Shown piece by piece: positions 15,165 to 23,693 of a stretch of DNA of 28,709 nt. Within the stretch, counting starts at the first letter, position 1. Each line of letters opens with the position of its first letter. Source of the stretch: Kiritimatiellales bacterium (GTDB taxonomy: Bacteria > Verrucomicrobiota > Kiritimatiellia > Kiritimatiellales > Pontiellaceae); contig JAIPIO010000006.1 of assembly GCA_021734595.1 (NCBI GenBank), positions 1 through 28,709 of the forward strand. The letters are read 5' to 3'. The notes below the pieces were generated by a model. The model was not told the origin of the DNA. It made no database searches and saw nothing but the letters and a program-made list of their open reading frames with translations. Made by a program: the position numbers and the translations under genes.

Positions 15165-16001
15165 ATGGGAAAACAAAAAAACAACTGGCGGAGGTGGGTT
15201 TTGGGCGAGTTTTCAATAGCACGGGTACTGATTTCCACGACGGTTATATACCTGTTCCTGAATATGTATGCCTGGGGCATCGCGGACGGGATGATTTTCC
15301 AGCCGCAGTCGGCAAGCTATACGGATGGGGACAGAATCCTTAAACTGACCGCCAGTGACGGCGAGAAGATCTCCGCGGTCTTCCTGGAAAATCCGCAGGC
15401 CAGATACACCATCCTACACAGCCACGGCAATGCGGAGGATATCGGTACAGCGATGCCGTCGATGCAGGATTTCCAGCGTCTCGGTTTTTCCGTGCTGATC
15501 TACGACTACCGCGGCTACGGCACCAGCGAAGGCAAGCCGTCGGAGAAGAAAAGCTACCGCGATATCGAAGCGGCCTACAACTGGCTGGTCAACGAGAAAA
15601 AGATCAAGCCGAACAAGATTATCCTGCACGGCCGCTCGGTCGGTGCCGGCCCGTCAACCTGGCTGGCGACCCGCAACGAAGTAGGCGGTGTGATTCTTGA
15701 AAGCGCCTTCACCTCCGCCTTCCGCGTGAAGACGCACTGGAAGATCCTGCCGATCGATAAATTCAACAATCTCGGCAACATCAAGAAAGTAAATTGCCCC
15801 GTGCTGGTCATGCATGGCACCTCCGACCGCATCATCCCCTTCTGGCACGGGCAGAAACTGTATAAAGCCGCGCCGGATCCCAAACAAAGCCTGTGGGTCG
15901 ACGGTGCCGGGCACAATAACTTTGTTATGACGGCGGGAACGCAATACCGCAGCGCCATTGTTAAATTTATCGAACTGGTCTCCCTGCGGCAGGTGGACTG
16001 A
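15165..16001 (+). CDS. membrane-anchored alpha/beta hydrolase (ABHD13/17-like)
   Basis: This protein of about 278 residues has one N-terminal membrane segment (ARVLISTTVIYLFLNMYAWG) and an alpha/beta-hydrolase fold. The strand ARYTILHSHGNAEDIG carries the oxyanion motif HGNAED. YDYRGYGTSEG follows, then the nucleophile elbow GRSVGAG, the acid in HGTSDRIIPF and the catalytic histidine in GAGHNNF. All triad residues are present. This set is typical of the bacterial relatives of ABHD13/ABHD17 serine hydrolases, possibly acting on acyl esters. I chose the ATG at 15165 because a start at 15090 would translate the intergenic palindrome. It converges with the 16007 gene, with stops only 5 bases apart. 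Confidence 0.88.
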   Translation: MGKQKNNWRRWVLGEFSIARVLISTTVIYLFLNMYAWGIADGMIFQPQSASYTDGDRILKLTASDGEKISAVFLENPQARYTILHSHGNAEDIGTAMPSMQDFQRLGFSVLIYDYRGYGTSEGKPSEKKSYRDIEAAYNWLVNEKKIKPNKIILHGRSVGAGPSTWLATRNEVGGVILESAFTSAFRVKTHWKILPIDKFNNLGNIKKVNCPVLVMHGTSDRIIPFWHGQKLYKAAPDPKQSLWVDGAGHNNFVMTAGTQYRSAIVKFIELVSLRQVD

Positions 16002-16006
16002 TTGGA

Positions 16007-16465
16007 TTATTCCGCCTCTTTTTTCGGGGCGGGTACAAATTTGACATAAACTCCATTAAGATTTGATGTACTTGGCAGACCTCCCTTGACGAACTCAACT
16101 ATATTATCGGACATCGGAGTGTAATCAAAATATATACCTGCTGGTGTAACTTCCGATGCCTGCTCAGTAGACGGATAATATCCAAGATACTCACCCTGAT
16201 TGTTGAAGATCAACGCGCGGTTCTCTTCAATATCCATTTCCCGGTCTTTCACATAGCCGTTAAAGACATGGTAATATTTTCCCTCATAGACAACACTACC
16301 CACCTTGTAAATTTTGATTCCTTCAAACCAATGTTGTTCCGAGCCGGTTTCTGCCAGCGTTGCTCTTACTTCCATGATGGATGGGCAGTTTTTGTTCTCT
16401 TCAGCCATCACTGTACACGCCATTAAAACCGCTATCGCAACAATTCCATTTATCATTTTCATCAT
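16007..16465 (-). CDS. small secreted protein of unknown function
   Basis: About 152 residues starting MMKMINGIVAIAVLMACTVM, a signal peptide, with GGGAG shortly before the ATG at 16463-16465. The mature part has beta-type motifs (VGSVVYEGKYYHVFNGYVKD, LIFNNQGEYLGYYPSTE) and ends VYVKFVPAPKKEAE. No family is recognised and no catalytic pattern is evident. Base composition is more AT-rich than most neighbours. It lies 83 bases after the cupin gene on the same strand. Confidence 0.65.
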   Translation of the reverse strand: MMKMINGIVAIAVLMACTVMAEENKNCPSIMEVRATLAETGSEQHWFEGIKIYKVGSVVYEGKYYHVFNGYVKDREMDIEENRALIFNNQGEYLGYYPSTEQASEVTPAGIYFDYTPMSDNIVEFVKGGLPSTSNLNGVYVKFVPAPKKEAE

Positions 16466-16548
16466 TTCTCTCCCGTTTATTTTTTGGACAAAAAAGTATC
16501 CATTTACGTTCAGATATGGATAAAAATCGGTAAAAAAACGAAAATACA

Positions 16549-16887
16549 TCATTTCGCAAACACCGCGAAATAGTGTAGCACCAGATCGTCCGAGCCGGTG
16601 TTTACAATTTCGTGCAGTTCGCCCGGCTCGATCACGGTACACATGTCCTTCAGGAAATCATATTCCACATCGTTAATGCGGATAACCCCCGAGCCTGATT
16701 CCACGGTAAAGACCTCAACCATATCCCAATGTACATGCGCCCCGGCCATCTCGCCGGGAGGGAAAACCGAACGTGCATAATTTATAATCGGTGGGGCTTC
16801 CCCGTTGGACAGGATGACGCGTTTCCGGATTTTGGAATTGTGCGAGACACCCTCTTCTTCAAGTTTATTGATATCGATCAGTTTCAT
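16549..16887 (-). CDS. small single-domain cupin
   Basis: This 112-residue protein fits the cupin_2 fold. Motif 1 is GAHVHWDMVEVFTVESG (ligands H, H, E) and motif 2 is PGELHEIVNTG (ligand H), giving a complete metal-binding set. Small cupins can be sugar isomerases, dioxygenases or ligand sensors, and the substrate cannot be deduced here. The ATG lies only 4 bases from the end of the IS30 remnant, and a degenerate palindrome (16889-16903) spans the junction. The original upstream region of this gene has therefore probably been replaced by the insertion. Confidence 0.88.
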   Translation of the reverse strand: MKLIDINKLEEEGVSHNSKIRKRVILSNGEAPPIINYARSVFPPGEMAGAHVHWDMVEVFTVESGSGVIRINDVEYDFLKDMCTVIEPGELHEIVNTGSDDLVLHYFAVFAK

Positions 16888-16888
16888 T

Positions 16889-16903
16889 TTTCACCGCCTG
16901 GAA
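16889..16903. repeat. degenerate TTCCA-N5-TGGAA palindrome at the IS30/cupin junction
   Basis: TTTCA-CCGCC-TGGAA, one mismatch from the consensus. A half site (CATTGGAAAAA, 17525-17535) lies at the other edge of the IS30 remnant. Confidence 0.5.
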
Positions 16904-17433
16904 ATGGAGGCTAGCCGATTTTGCCGCTTCGCTGCCGTCTCTCGAGCCAGCCTGCGTGTCGCTTTCGGGGAACTGCTCCACCCATTCATATTTAGGATCG
17001 GTACTATTATTTTGCGCCGGTGTCCCTGCCACAGATACGGCCCATAATTGACTCCATTGCAGGCCTCGGCGAGGATAAACTGGTAGATTGTCTCGTAACA
17101 GATGCGCATGGATGGATCATGAGGGCAGTCTATCTTCAACCGCCGGCCGATCTGTTCAGGCGACCAGTATGCCCGCAGCTTCCCATTGACATATCTACGC
17201 AAGCGCCGGTTGCACATCAACCGCTCCCGGCGCGGCTGTCTCCTCCGGGCCATTGCCTGTCCATGGGCTCCATAGGCGCAGTATCCGCCCTGCGCGCTGT
17301 TGCGCCGGAGCTCCCGGCTGATCGTCGAGGGTGATCGGCCAAGCTGTGCGGCAATGTGCCGCAACGAGCTGCCCACACCGAGTTGAATCACGATGACTTC
17401 GCGTTCTTCGATGCTAAAATGCTTTCGGTCCAT
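16891..17433 (-). pseudogene. truncated IS30-family transposase
   Basis: The 180-codon frame starts MDRKHFSIEEREVIVIQLGV and matches the IS30 N-terminal helix-turn-helix (SLRHIAAQLGRSPSTISRELRRN), followed by the characteristic YWSPEQIGRRL and SMRICYETIYQFI. IS30 transposases usually run to 320-390 residues with a DDE catalytic core; here the sequence loses similarity after about residue 130, and the whole catalytic core is absent. The last 45 residues look like out-of-frame or unrelated sequence. It cannot be an active transposase. Confidence 0.88.
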
Positions 17434-17524
17434 TGGTCTTCCCCTTTTTTTTGGCTAGGTTCGATCTTATCGAACCGGAGAAGCCAATGGGCTCTTCTGT
17501 TGCACTTAAAATATGAACCCGCCC
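16891..17524 (-). mobile_element. decayed IS30-family insertion sequence, one end preserved
   Basis: One terminal region is recognisable at about 17498-17523 (TGTTGCACTTAAAATATGAA then CCCGCC), resembling ends of IS30-family elements. The other end and most of the transposase gene are deleted. A hairpin lies between this end and the transposase start: TTGGCT (17451-17456) and GGTTCGAT (17458-17465) pair with ATCGAACC (17469-17476) and AGCCAA (17482-17487). Such leader hairpins in insertion sequences can block read-through transcription; that role is inferred. Confidence 0.75.
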
Positions 17525-17558
17525 CATTGGAAAAACCGCCCTGCGCAGGATTCATCCA

Positions 17559-20500
17559 CTATGGGTCAATGGTGATCATGTACATGGCCACCGACTCGCT
17601 GTCAGGATCAATAAAGGTGTTCAGCGGCGCTGTCGCGGAAATACCGGGCTGCAGCTCCGTGAAGCCATCCATCAGGTTGGTGGTCTTATGAATGGTATAG
17701 GTCCGCCCGGACACACTGTACCAGCTTACGGCATAGCCTGCGCCGCCGGGATTTTCCTGCACGCCGCTCAGGGCAAACACCGACGCCCTATCTGTCGGCG
17801 AAGTGCCGGCAATCTGCTCGTGCAGATTCGAGAGGCCGTCGCCGTCAAAGTCGGCGTCCGGGTCGACGTCGTAGATGCTGGTGATGCCATCACCCGGATC
17901 GGCATCCACAATCTGCTGCTCGATGCTATCGTCCATTCCGTCCTCGTCGGCATCCGTGAAATCAGCCGGAAGCGCGAAGATGGAAACACCCGCATCGTCG
18001 GAGGAAGCATAGGTGTACGCACCGCCGACGGTCACCTGCATGGCGCGCACCAGCGGCGCAAAGTTCGTAACCGCCACCGGGGTCAGCGGCGTGGAAACAT
18101 CGTAACCAACCAGGTCGCGATCCGCGCCCAGCGCCATGGCCGTGGAATTGCCGGCGGCAATATCCCTGATGACGCCCTGCCCCGTGTAGGTGCGGATCAG
18201 CGACGGCGATGCGGGATTTGATATGTCGACCACATGCCACCCGCCAATGCCGGAGGCGACATAGGCCGTGGTGCCATCGACCGAAACCCCGGTCGAAATT
18301 CCAGGCAGCGCGATGCCGCCTTGGTAGCCGACTCCGACCGCATCAAGCACAATCAGCCCCGCCCGGCCCGCGGCCAGCAGGACCGTTGCGCCGTCAGCTT
18401 CCAGGTCGTAGACATAATCCGGCGCGGCATACGTTGCCTGAAGTCCCGGCGATCCAGGAGTGGCGGCGTTAATCTGCATCACACTGCGGCCATCGGTGAT
18501 GTAAGCCATGGAACCGACTGCTCCCACACAGCGGATACTGCCGTAGGTGCTGCTCGCGTAGCGGCCCGCATGGCTCGGTGCCGCCGGCGTGGATACATCG
18601 ACGATTTCCAGTCCATACTGTCCGTCCGCCACAAACAACAGGTTGCTCGAAACGGCCACGCCGCGCGCGTTGGTAGACGAGGATGCTGTCGCCAGCAAGG
18701 CCGGTGAAGCAGGATCGGCCACGCTGAAGATGCGGACGCCCTGGTTACCGGAAGCTACATAGGCAACGCCGTCGTTGACGACGGTATGCCGACCACGGGT
18801 TGTGCCGTGATAGCTTCCCAGCGCCGCCGACGAAGCCGCATTGAATTTTTCCAGTCCGTTGAAGCCGTCCGCCACATAGAGGTTGCCGCTGTCGACCGCC
18901 ACATCGGCGGATGTGCCGTCTGTATCAACAGTCGATTGCAGTGCCGCCGTTGAAGAGTTGAGGATCCGAACACCCGCCGCGCCGTTGGCGGCGAAGAGCG
19001 AGGTGCCGGATACGGCCACGCCGCCACCGGGCGGTCCAACCCGCTCACTGCCTGCGAGGGTGGGTGTGGCGGGACTGCCTACATTGATTGCGCTGACCGT
19101 GCCGCCGCCATCCACGACATAAGCCAGAGAACCGCTCAGTGCCAGCTTCTGCCCGAAGGCGATGAGGCCGTAGGATCCCAGCAGCGTCGGACTGGCAGGA
19201 CTCGCCGCATTCAGAATCAGCAGCCCATTGTAGTTATCCAGCAGGTAGACGGTGGAGCCGGATATTGCCACATCGCGTGCCGGACCCTTGGTGATGAAGG
19301 AACCCAGCAAAGACGGCGAAGCCGGTGACGACACATTAATGATGCGCAGGCCGCTCACGCCGTCGGCCAGATAAAGCGTTCCGCCGCTCACCGCAACGCC
19401 AAAGGCATGGCCCGACGAATCGAATGTATTGACGTAGGCGGGCGCAGACGGCGTGGAGACATCGACGATATGTACGCCGGATTCACCACAAGCCGCAAAG
19501 AGCAGCGAACCGCTGACCGCCACGTCCTCAATCATTCCCGGCAGATGCAGACTGCCCGCTTTCACCGGCGTGGCTGCATTGGACACATCCACAACCACCA
19601 GCGAATCGCCGGCGCCCAGATAGGCGTATGGCGGTGCCACGGCGACCGCAGCACAGAAACCGCCGATAGCGGAAACCGCTTTCGACGCGCCTTGCACAAT
19701 ACTGAAAGAACCGACGGTTCCGTCGCCACTGGCGATATTGTTCAGTATATTGGTTTCGCCGGCAACGGTTGCGATCTCGGCCTCGAAGGTATGCGTGCCG
19801 GTCGCCGCACCGACGGTGGACCACGGGAAGCGCAGGGTTTGCGTTGAACCGGGCGCCAGCTCGTCGACAGCCATAGAACCGACCTGCGGCCCGGCGGTGG
19901 TATCCGTGAGGGTTACGCTGAACGCTTCGGTGCTGTTGCCGTTGTTCCCGACCTGCACCACCACATCGACCTGGTCGCCAACGGTGGCGGAGCCTGCAAC
20001 CTGAACGCTGTTCACCACCCGGTCGCGAACGACCGGAATCTGCGGTGTTAAAGCTTCCAGTACAGCATCAAAACTGAGGTCCGAACTCGATGCGCTGACC
20101 TGATGAACCTCGGCGGCCAGCACGTTGCGGCCCAGCACCATGAGCGAGGGATCCACGCTGAACACAAAATAGGTGTCTTCATCACCGCTACTAACGGTGC
20201 CTGAAGCATACTGGTTATACACCGTCGGCCCGGCCACCATGTTATCGCGCGCAATCTCGGCACCGTTCAGGTAAACCACCGCACCATCATCACGCATCAG
20301 GTTCAGCGTCAGTGAAAGCGGCAGGCGGTCCGCTATAAATTCCCGTCGGAAATAATAGCATGGGTATTTATTATCGGAGTCCGGACCATATGAAATGATC
20401 GTTGGCTGACCGTCGCCGTAACCCAGCGGGCCGGGACCGGAGCCCCACAACCCGTCGTAGTAGGTCGTCAGCTTCCAGTTGGAGGCGTGAAGGTCGGCGC

Positions 20501-21734
20501 CGGTGTCGTTGTATTTCCATCCACTGGCGGTTTGCACAAAGGCAGTGGTTTCCGTCCCGGTTGCCATGGCCAGGTTTCCAATCAGGGTATTATCATCCGT
20601 AAGCGTCTCGCCGCTTACCGGCACCACCTCGATAAGAATATCATGATAGCCCAGTGACCAGCCAACCGTACCCCACGCCAGCACCGCTTTTGATGCCTGG
20701 GCGGGCGTTATGCTTGAGATCGTTTGCGATGCAAGCAAACCGTTTTCAGTAAGGTCTGTTGCGCGCACCAGTACGCTGCTTTCCGTGAAATCGCCCATGT
20801 TGCTGACCCACACATCCGCACCGGTAGTTTCACCCGGATTTCTCATGAGATGGTCAAAGTCAACGGATTGAATCGCCACGTCGTGGCGTGCATTGCGCAG
20901 CAGAATGGTGTCGGTCAGTGTGTTATCGGATACCGTGGTTTCGCCGACCATGGGGCCGGCTTCCGCCCGCAAGGTGTATTGCCCGCTTGGGAGGCCGCTG
21001 GTATTCCAGTTGATTGCAACGATGGTGGAACTGTTGCCGGCCAAATCGGTTACATTTCCGGTTCCAATCTGCTGTGCGGATGTCACATCCGTCAGCGTTA
21101 CGGTAAAACTCTCTGCCTGGGTCGTCTTATTGGTCACAGCGACCTGAATGCCGACGGTAGAGTTTCTCGTACCAAGGGGGGGATCGATATTCAGAACGGC
21201 AACGTCGGGCGTAACGGATCCCACGTCAGGTGTATAATCGAGCAGCATATTGCTGAACACCTGGTTATTGGCCGGCGTCAGCGAAACAGGTGAGGTCCCT
21301 TTAGTGAAAGAGATATAATCAACCGGCGTATAAAGCCCCTGGGCATTCTTGCCGGTCAGCTCCACCCGGATGCGGTACGCTGCATCCGGCACAATGGCAC
21401 CGCTGGTATTGCGGCAGTCCCACACCACGTTGTGGGTTTGGTGACTGCTCAAAGTCGCCCCCGTTACGGCATCCACTTTACTGTGGCTGGAGTCGGCGAT
21501 CCATTGATACAGATACTGTTCGCGCGTGGCCGCCCGAACCTTAAGGCTTTTAACAAAGGTGCCTGACGAATCGGTTACCCAGATCGCCATGACATGTTTC
21601 GGGTCGTATTTATGTCCCGGGTTGCTGGTGGTCACCCTGAAGTTTACGGCGCCATCGGTTTGGGCATGAGCCCCGTGCAAGGCGGTCAACAAAACCGCGA
21701 TCATCAGCAAATAGATATTTCTGCTTTTACTCAT
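17559..21734 (-). CDS. giant secreted DUF2271-like / CARDB / LVIVD beta-propeller protein in the hydrogenase operon
   Basis: This protein of about 1391 residues begins with a signal peptide ending at AHAQ. Residues 30-150 resemble DUF2271: KHVMAIWVTDSSG, W-I-A-D, then DAVTGAT (about 91-97) and a WDC...G..vp..Y pattern. The DAVTGAT string matches the covalent FMN attachment motif. CARDB-type domains follow at about 180-280, 285-390 and 570-680. A separate beta domain at 400-565 contains LMRDDGAVVYLNGAEIAR. LVIVD-type propeller repeats (GLRIINVSSPASP, GLEIVDVSTPAAP and similar) fill 690-1235. Calcium-binding DADEDGMDD and DADFDGDGLSN lie at about 1265-1305, and a C-terminal beta domain ends the protein. 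The ATG at 21732-21734, with GAGG upstream, overlaps the hydrogenase protease stop by 8 bases, so expression is coupled. No palindrome lies in this gene. Confidence 0.85.
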   Translation of the reverse strand: MSKSRNIYLLMIAVLLTALHGAHAQTDGAVNFRVTTSNPGHKYDPKHVMAIWVTDSSGTFVKSLKVRAATREQYLYQWIADSSHSKVDAVTGATLSSHQTHNVVWDCRNTSGAIVPDAAYRIRVELTGKNAQGLYTPVDYISFTKGTSPVSLTPANNQVFSNMLLDYTPDVGSVTPDVAVLNIDPPLGTRNSTVGIQVAVTNKTTQAESFTVTLTDVTSAQQIGTGNVTDLAGNSSTIVAINWNTSGLPSGQYTLRAEAGPMVGETTVSDNTLTDTILLRNARHDVAIQSVDFDHLMRNPGETTGADVWVSNMGDFTESSVLVRATDLTENGLLASQTISSITPAQASKAVLAWGTVGWSLGYHDILIEVVPVSGETLTDDNTLIGNLAMATGTETTAFVQTASGWKYNDTGADLHASNWKLTTYYDGLWGSGPGPLGYGDGQPTIISYGPDSDNKYPCYYFRREFIADRLPLSLTLNLMRDDGAVVYLNGAEIARDNMVAGPTVYNQYASGTVSSGDEDTYFVFSVDPSLMVLGRNVLAAEVHQVSASSSDLSFDAVLEALTPQIPVVRDRVVNSVQVAGSATVGDQVDVVVQVGNNGNSTEAFSVTLTDTTAGPQVGSMAVDELAPGSTQTLRFPWSTVGAATGTHTFEAEIATVAGETNILNNIASGDGTVGSFSIVQGASKAVSAIGGFCAAVAVAPPYAYLGAGDSLVVVDVSNAATPVKAGSLHLPGMIEDVAVSGSLLFAACGESGVHIVDVSTPSAPAYVNTFDSSGHAFGVAVSGGTLYLADGVSGLRIINVSSPASPSLLGSFITKGPARDVAISGSTVYLLDNYNGLLILNAASPASPTLLGSYGLIAFGQKLALSGSLAYVVDGGGTVSAINVGSPATPTLAGSERVGPPGGGVAVSGTSLFAANGAAGVRILNSSTAALQSTVDTDGTSADVAVDSGNLYVADGFNGLEKFNAASSAALGSYHGTTRGRHTVVNDGVAYVASGNQGVRIFSVADPASPALLATASSSTNARGVAVSSNLLFVADGQYGLEIVDVSTPAAPSHAGRYASSTYGSIRCVGAVGSMAYITDGRSVMQINAATPGSPGLQATYAAPDYVYDLEADGATVLLAAGRAGLIVLDAVGVGYQGGIALPGISTGVSVDGTTAYVASGIGGWHVVDISNPASPSLIRTYTGQGVIRDIAAGNSTAMALGADRDLVGYDVSTPLTPVAVTNFAPLVRAMQVTVGGAYTYASSDDAGVSIFALPADFTDADEDGMDDSIEQQIVDADPGDGITSIYDVDPDADFDGDGLSNLHEQIAGTSPTDRASVFALSGVQENPGGAGYAVSWYSVSGRTYTIHKTTNLMDGFTELQPGISATAPLNTFIDPDSESVAMYMITIDP

Positions 21735-22221
21735 TTTTCCCACCTCTCGGCGATTCCATCGTCCATTCTTTGACTAAACGGTTTGCTTCAAAAACCACAT
21801 CCGGCAGCACCTCCTGCACTTCCGGCGAGAGTTCCGTCCCGTACTCCAGACTGGCAGGCTCCACCCCCAGCAAGGTCCAATCCACCGGCTTCACCGCCGA
21901 TGGCAGCATGCGCAGCGCGGATTTCAGCCCCAGTGAATGCATCGACATATACGTCGTGCTCTCCTGCACATCATTCCCCTGCATTAGGTAGACGGTTCCC
22001 GGTTTCTGCCCGCCTTTTACGGCATCGATGACCAATATCCGATCCATCTCCAGCAGCAGGTCGGCGGCATGCAGAATGGAGGTCCCGGCGTCGATCAAGC
22101 TGATCCCGTTCAGGCCGTCAGCTTCCAGAATCCGCACGGCATGCACGCCCACACCGTCGTCTGACAGGAGCAGATTGCCGACACCCACCACCGCTATTCG
22201 GTCTGATTGTTGTGCTGTCAT
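21727..22221 (-). CDS. [NiFe]-hydrogenase maturation protease (HyaD/HupD family)
   Basis: This 164-residue protein opens with VVGVGNLLLSDDGVGVHAVR, the GxGNxLxxDDGxG signature of hydrogenase endopeptidases. It has the conserved acidic residue in LIDAGTS and a histidine in the MSMHSLGLK segment that completes the nickel-sensing site. It removes the C-terminal extension of the large subunit after nickel insertion. Its ATG overlaps the large-subunit stop as ATGA, and its end overlaps the next gene by 8 bases. Its length is normal. It presumably acts in the cytosol on the 22218-23684 product. Confidence 0.94.
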   Translation of the reverse strand: MTAQQSDRIAVVGVGNLLLSDDGVGVHAVRILEADGLNGISLIDAGTSILHAADLLLEMDRILVIDAVKGGQKPGTVYLMQGNDVQESTTYMSMHSLGLKSALRMLPSAVKPVDWTLLGVEPASLEYGTELSPEVQEVLPDVVFEANRLVKEWTMESPRGGKNE

Positions 22222-23684
22222 TCTGCTGTCTTCTCCGTTTCCCGGGTTCCGTTGCGGTCGACAATATAAACCTTGCCACCCTTGCCTGGCCGCATAACGT
22301 GTGTCGCGCAGTCAAGGCAGGGGTCGACCGAGTGAATCACCCGCAGCACTTCAATCGGCTGATCCGCCTTCGCCACCGGCACACCGACCAGCGCCTCCTC
22401 CAGCGGACCGCGGTTGCCCGCGGTATCGCGCGGCGAGCAGTTCCAGCACGTCGGCGTGATAACCTGATAGTGTTCGATTTTCCGGTCCTGAACCTTCATC
22501 CAGTGCCCAAGAGCGCCGCGCGGCGCTTCAGTCAAACCAAAGGCCGTCGCGGTTTCCGGAACGGCGGCCGCATTATACCCCGTCTGCCCGACCGGCAGGG
22601 CCGACAACCACCCCTCCATCGCCTGCCCGATCTTCAAGGCCTCCCGTGCACGCGCTATATGGCGGTCCATCACCGATACACCGCCGGAGTAGTCGCCGTT
22701 GACCGTCATGCGGGCCAGCGGGCCGCACTCATAGTTTGCGCCATCGTAGCGCGGTGCCTTAAGCCAGGAGTACCCCTCCGGTTTCGGATGGATCGGAACG
22801 GTATCACCTGCGGCAGGATGCAACGCATTCGTGCTGTCGTCGTACCACGAATGGGTAACGTGTTCCGCAATATGGCTCGTATCCACCGGCAGCACCGAGC
22901 TGGAACCATCGTCCCTGCGCCCCGCTTGGAACAGCTTCAAACTCCCGGCGGGATTTTCGCGGAAGGCCCCATAGGAAAGCAGGTTGCCATGACCTTTCCC
23001 GATATCGAAATAATCGCTGAAATGCGAAGCGACCATCTCTACATCGGGAATGTAGGTGCTCTCAATAAAATCGAGCAGTTCCGTCAGGTACGTTTGGAAT
23101 TTTGTTTTGTTCCCGCTGGTTGCAACGGCGGTGAAACCGCCTGCCAGATAAGCCGGGGTATGCGGTAGCTTGCCGCCGAAGATCGATCCCATCTCATGGG
23201 CCTTGCGGCGCTTTTCGAGTGCTGCCAGGTAGCTGCCCTGCAGCAGCTGCACGGTACGGGCATCGATCCGGCGGCCCACATCCCATCCGGGTTGCCAAGG
23301 CGCCATCCCCAGTCCGGGGATATAATCCAGCAGGCTCAACACATAGAAATGGAGAATGTGCGACTCCAGGTAGCAGGCCGCATGCACCAGATTCCGCATG
23401 ATCAGCCCGGCGGTCGGAGGAAGCACGCCAAACGCATCGTCCAGGGCCAGTGCGGCCGCCAGACCGTGCGAGGTCGGGCAGACGCCGCAGATACGGGAGG
23501 TGATGATCGGCGCATCGCGCGGGTCGCGCCCCTCCAGGACTTTTTCAAAGCCGCGGAACAGGGTTCCCACCGCATGGGCGTCAACCACCTGCTGCACGCC
23601 GTTTACCGTGTCGATTTTTACATCGATTTTCAGGTGTCCTTCTATGCGGGTCACGGGATCGATTGAAGCAGTGATAATAGGCAT
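22218..23684 (-). CDS. [NiFe] hydrogenase large subunit, group 1 (uptake type)
   Basis: This 488-residue protein has N-terminal DPVTRIEGH, the L1 motif RICGVCPTSH (C66, C69) and the L2 motif DPCLDCATH (C456, C459), giving all four nickel ligands as cysteine and no selenocysteine. After H462, where the protease normally cuts, 26 residues remain, matching a processed C-terminal extension. These features place it among membrane-side or periplasmic uptake hydrogenases that oxidise H2; the exact subgroup is uncertain. GGAGG lies just before the ATG. It follows the small subunit by 9 bases and overlaps its maturation protease. It would be exported together with the Tat-signal small subunit. Confidence 0.95.
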   Translation of the reverse strand: MPIITASIDPVTRIEGHLKIDVKIDTVNGVQQVVDAHAVGTLFRGFEKVLEGRDPRDAPIITSRICGVCPTSHGLAAALALDDAFGVLPPTAGLIMRNLVHAACYLESHILHFYVLSLLDYIPGLGMAPWQPGWDVGRRIDARTVQLLQGSYLAALEKRRKAHEMGSIFGGKLPHTPAYLAGGFTAVATSGNKTKFQTYLTELLDFIESTYIPDVEMVASHFSDYFDIGKGHGNLLSYGAFRENPAGSLKLFQAGRRDDGSSSVLPVDTSHIAEHVTHSWYDDSTNALHPAAGDTVPIHPKPEGYSWLKAPRYDGANYECGPLARMTVNGDYSGGVSVMDRHIARAREALKIGQAMEGWLSALPVGQTGYNAAAVPETATAFGLTEAPRGALGHWMKVQDRKIEHYQVITPTCWNCSPRDTAGNRGPLEEALVGVPVAKADQPIEVLRVIHSVDPCLDCATHVMRPGKGGKVYIVDRNGTRETEKTAE

Positions 23685-23693
23685 GGTATCCTC

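Noticed and set aside
16891..17433. Functional IS30 transposase
   Set aside because: The DDE core is absent and only one terminal sequence is recognisable.
17540..17549. CCTGCGCAGG palindrome after the large secreted-protein gene as a terminator
   Set aside because: The stem would have almost no loop, and the following T run belongs to a half palindrome, so support is too weak.
18849..18863. Near match to the palindrome (TTCCA-GTCCG-TTGAA) in the secreted-protein gene
   Set aside because: About one single-mismatch match is expected by chance in a window of this size, and it has no phased neighbour.
22218..22330. Selenocysteine-containing hydrogenase
   Set aside because: The L2 motif reads DPCLDCATH with ordinary cysteine codons and no in-frame UGA.
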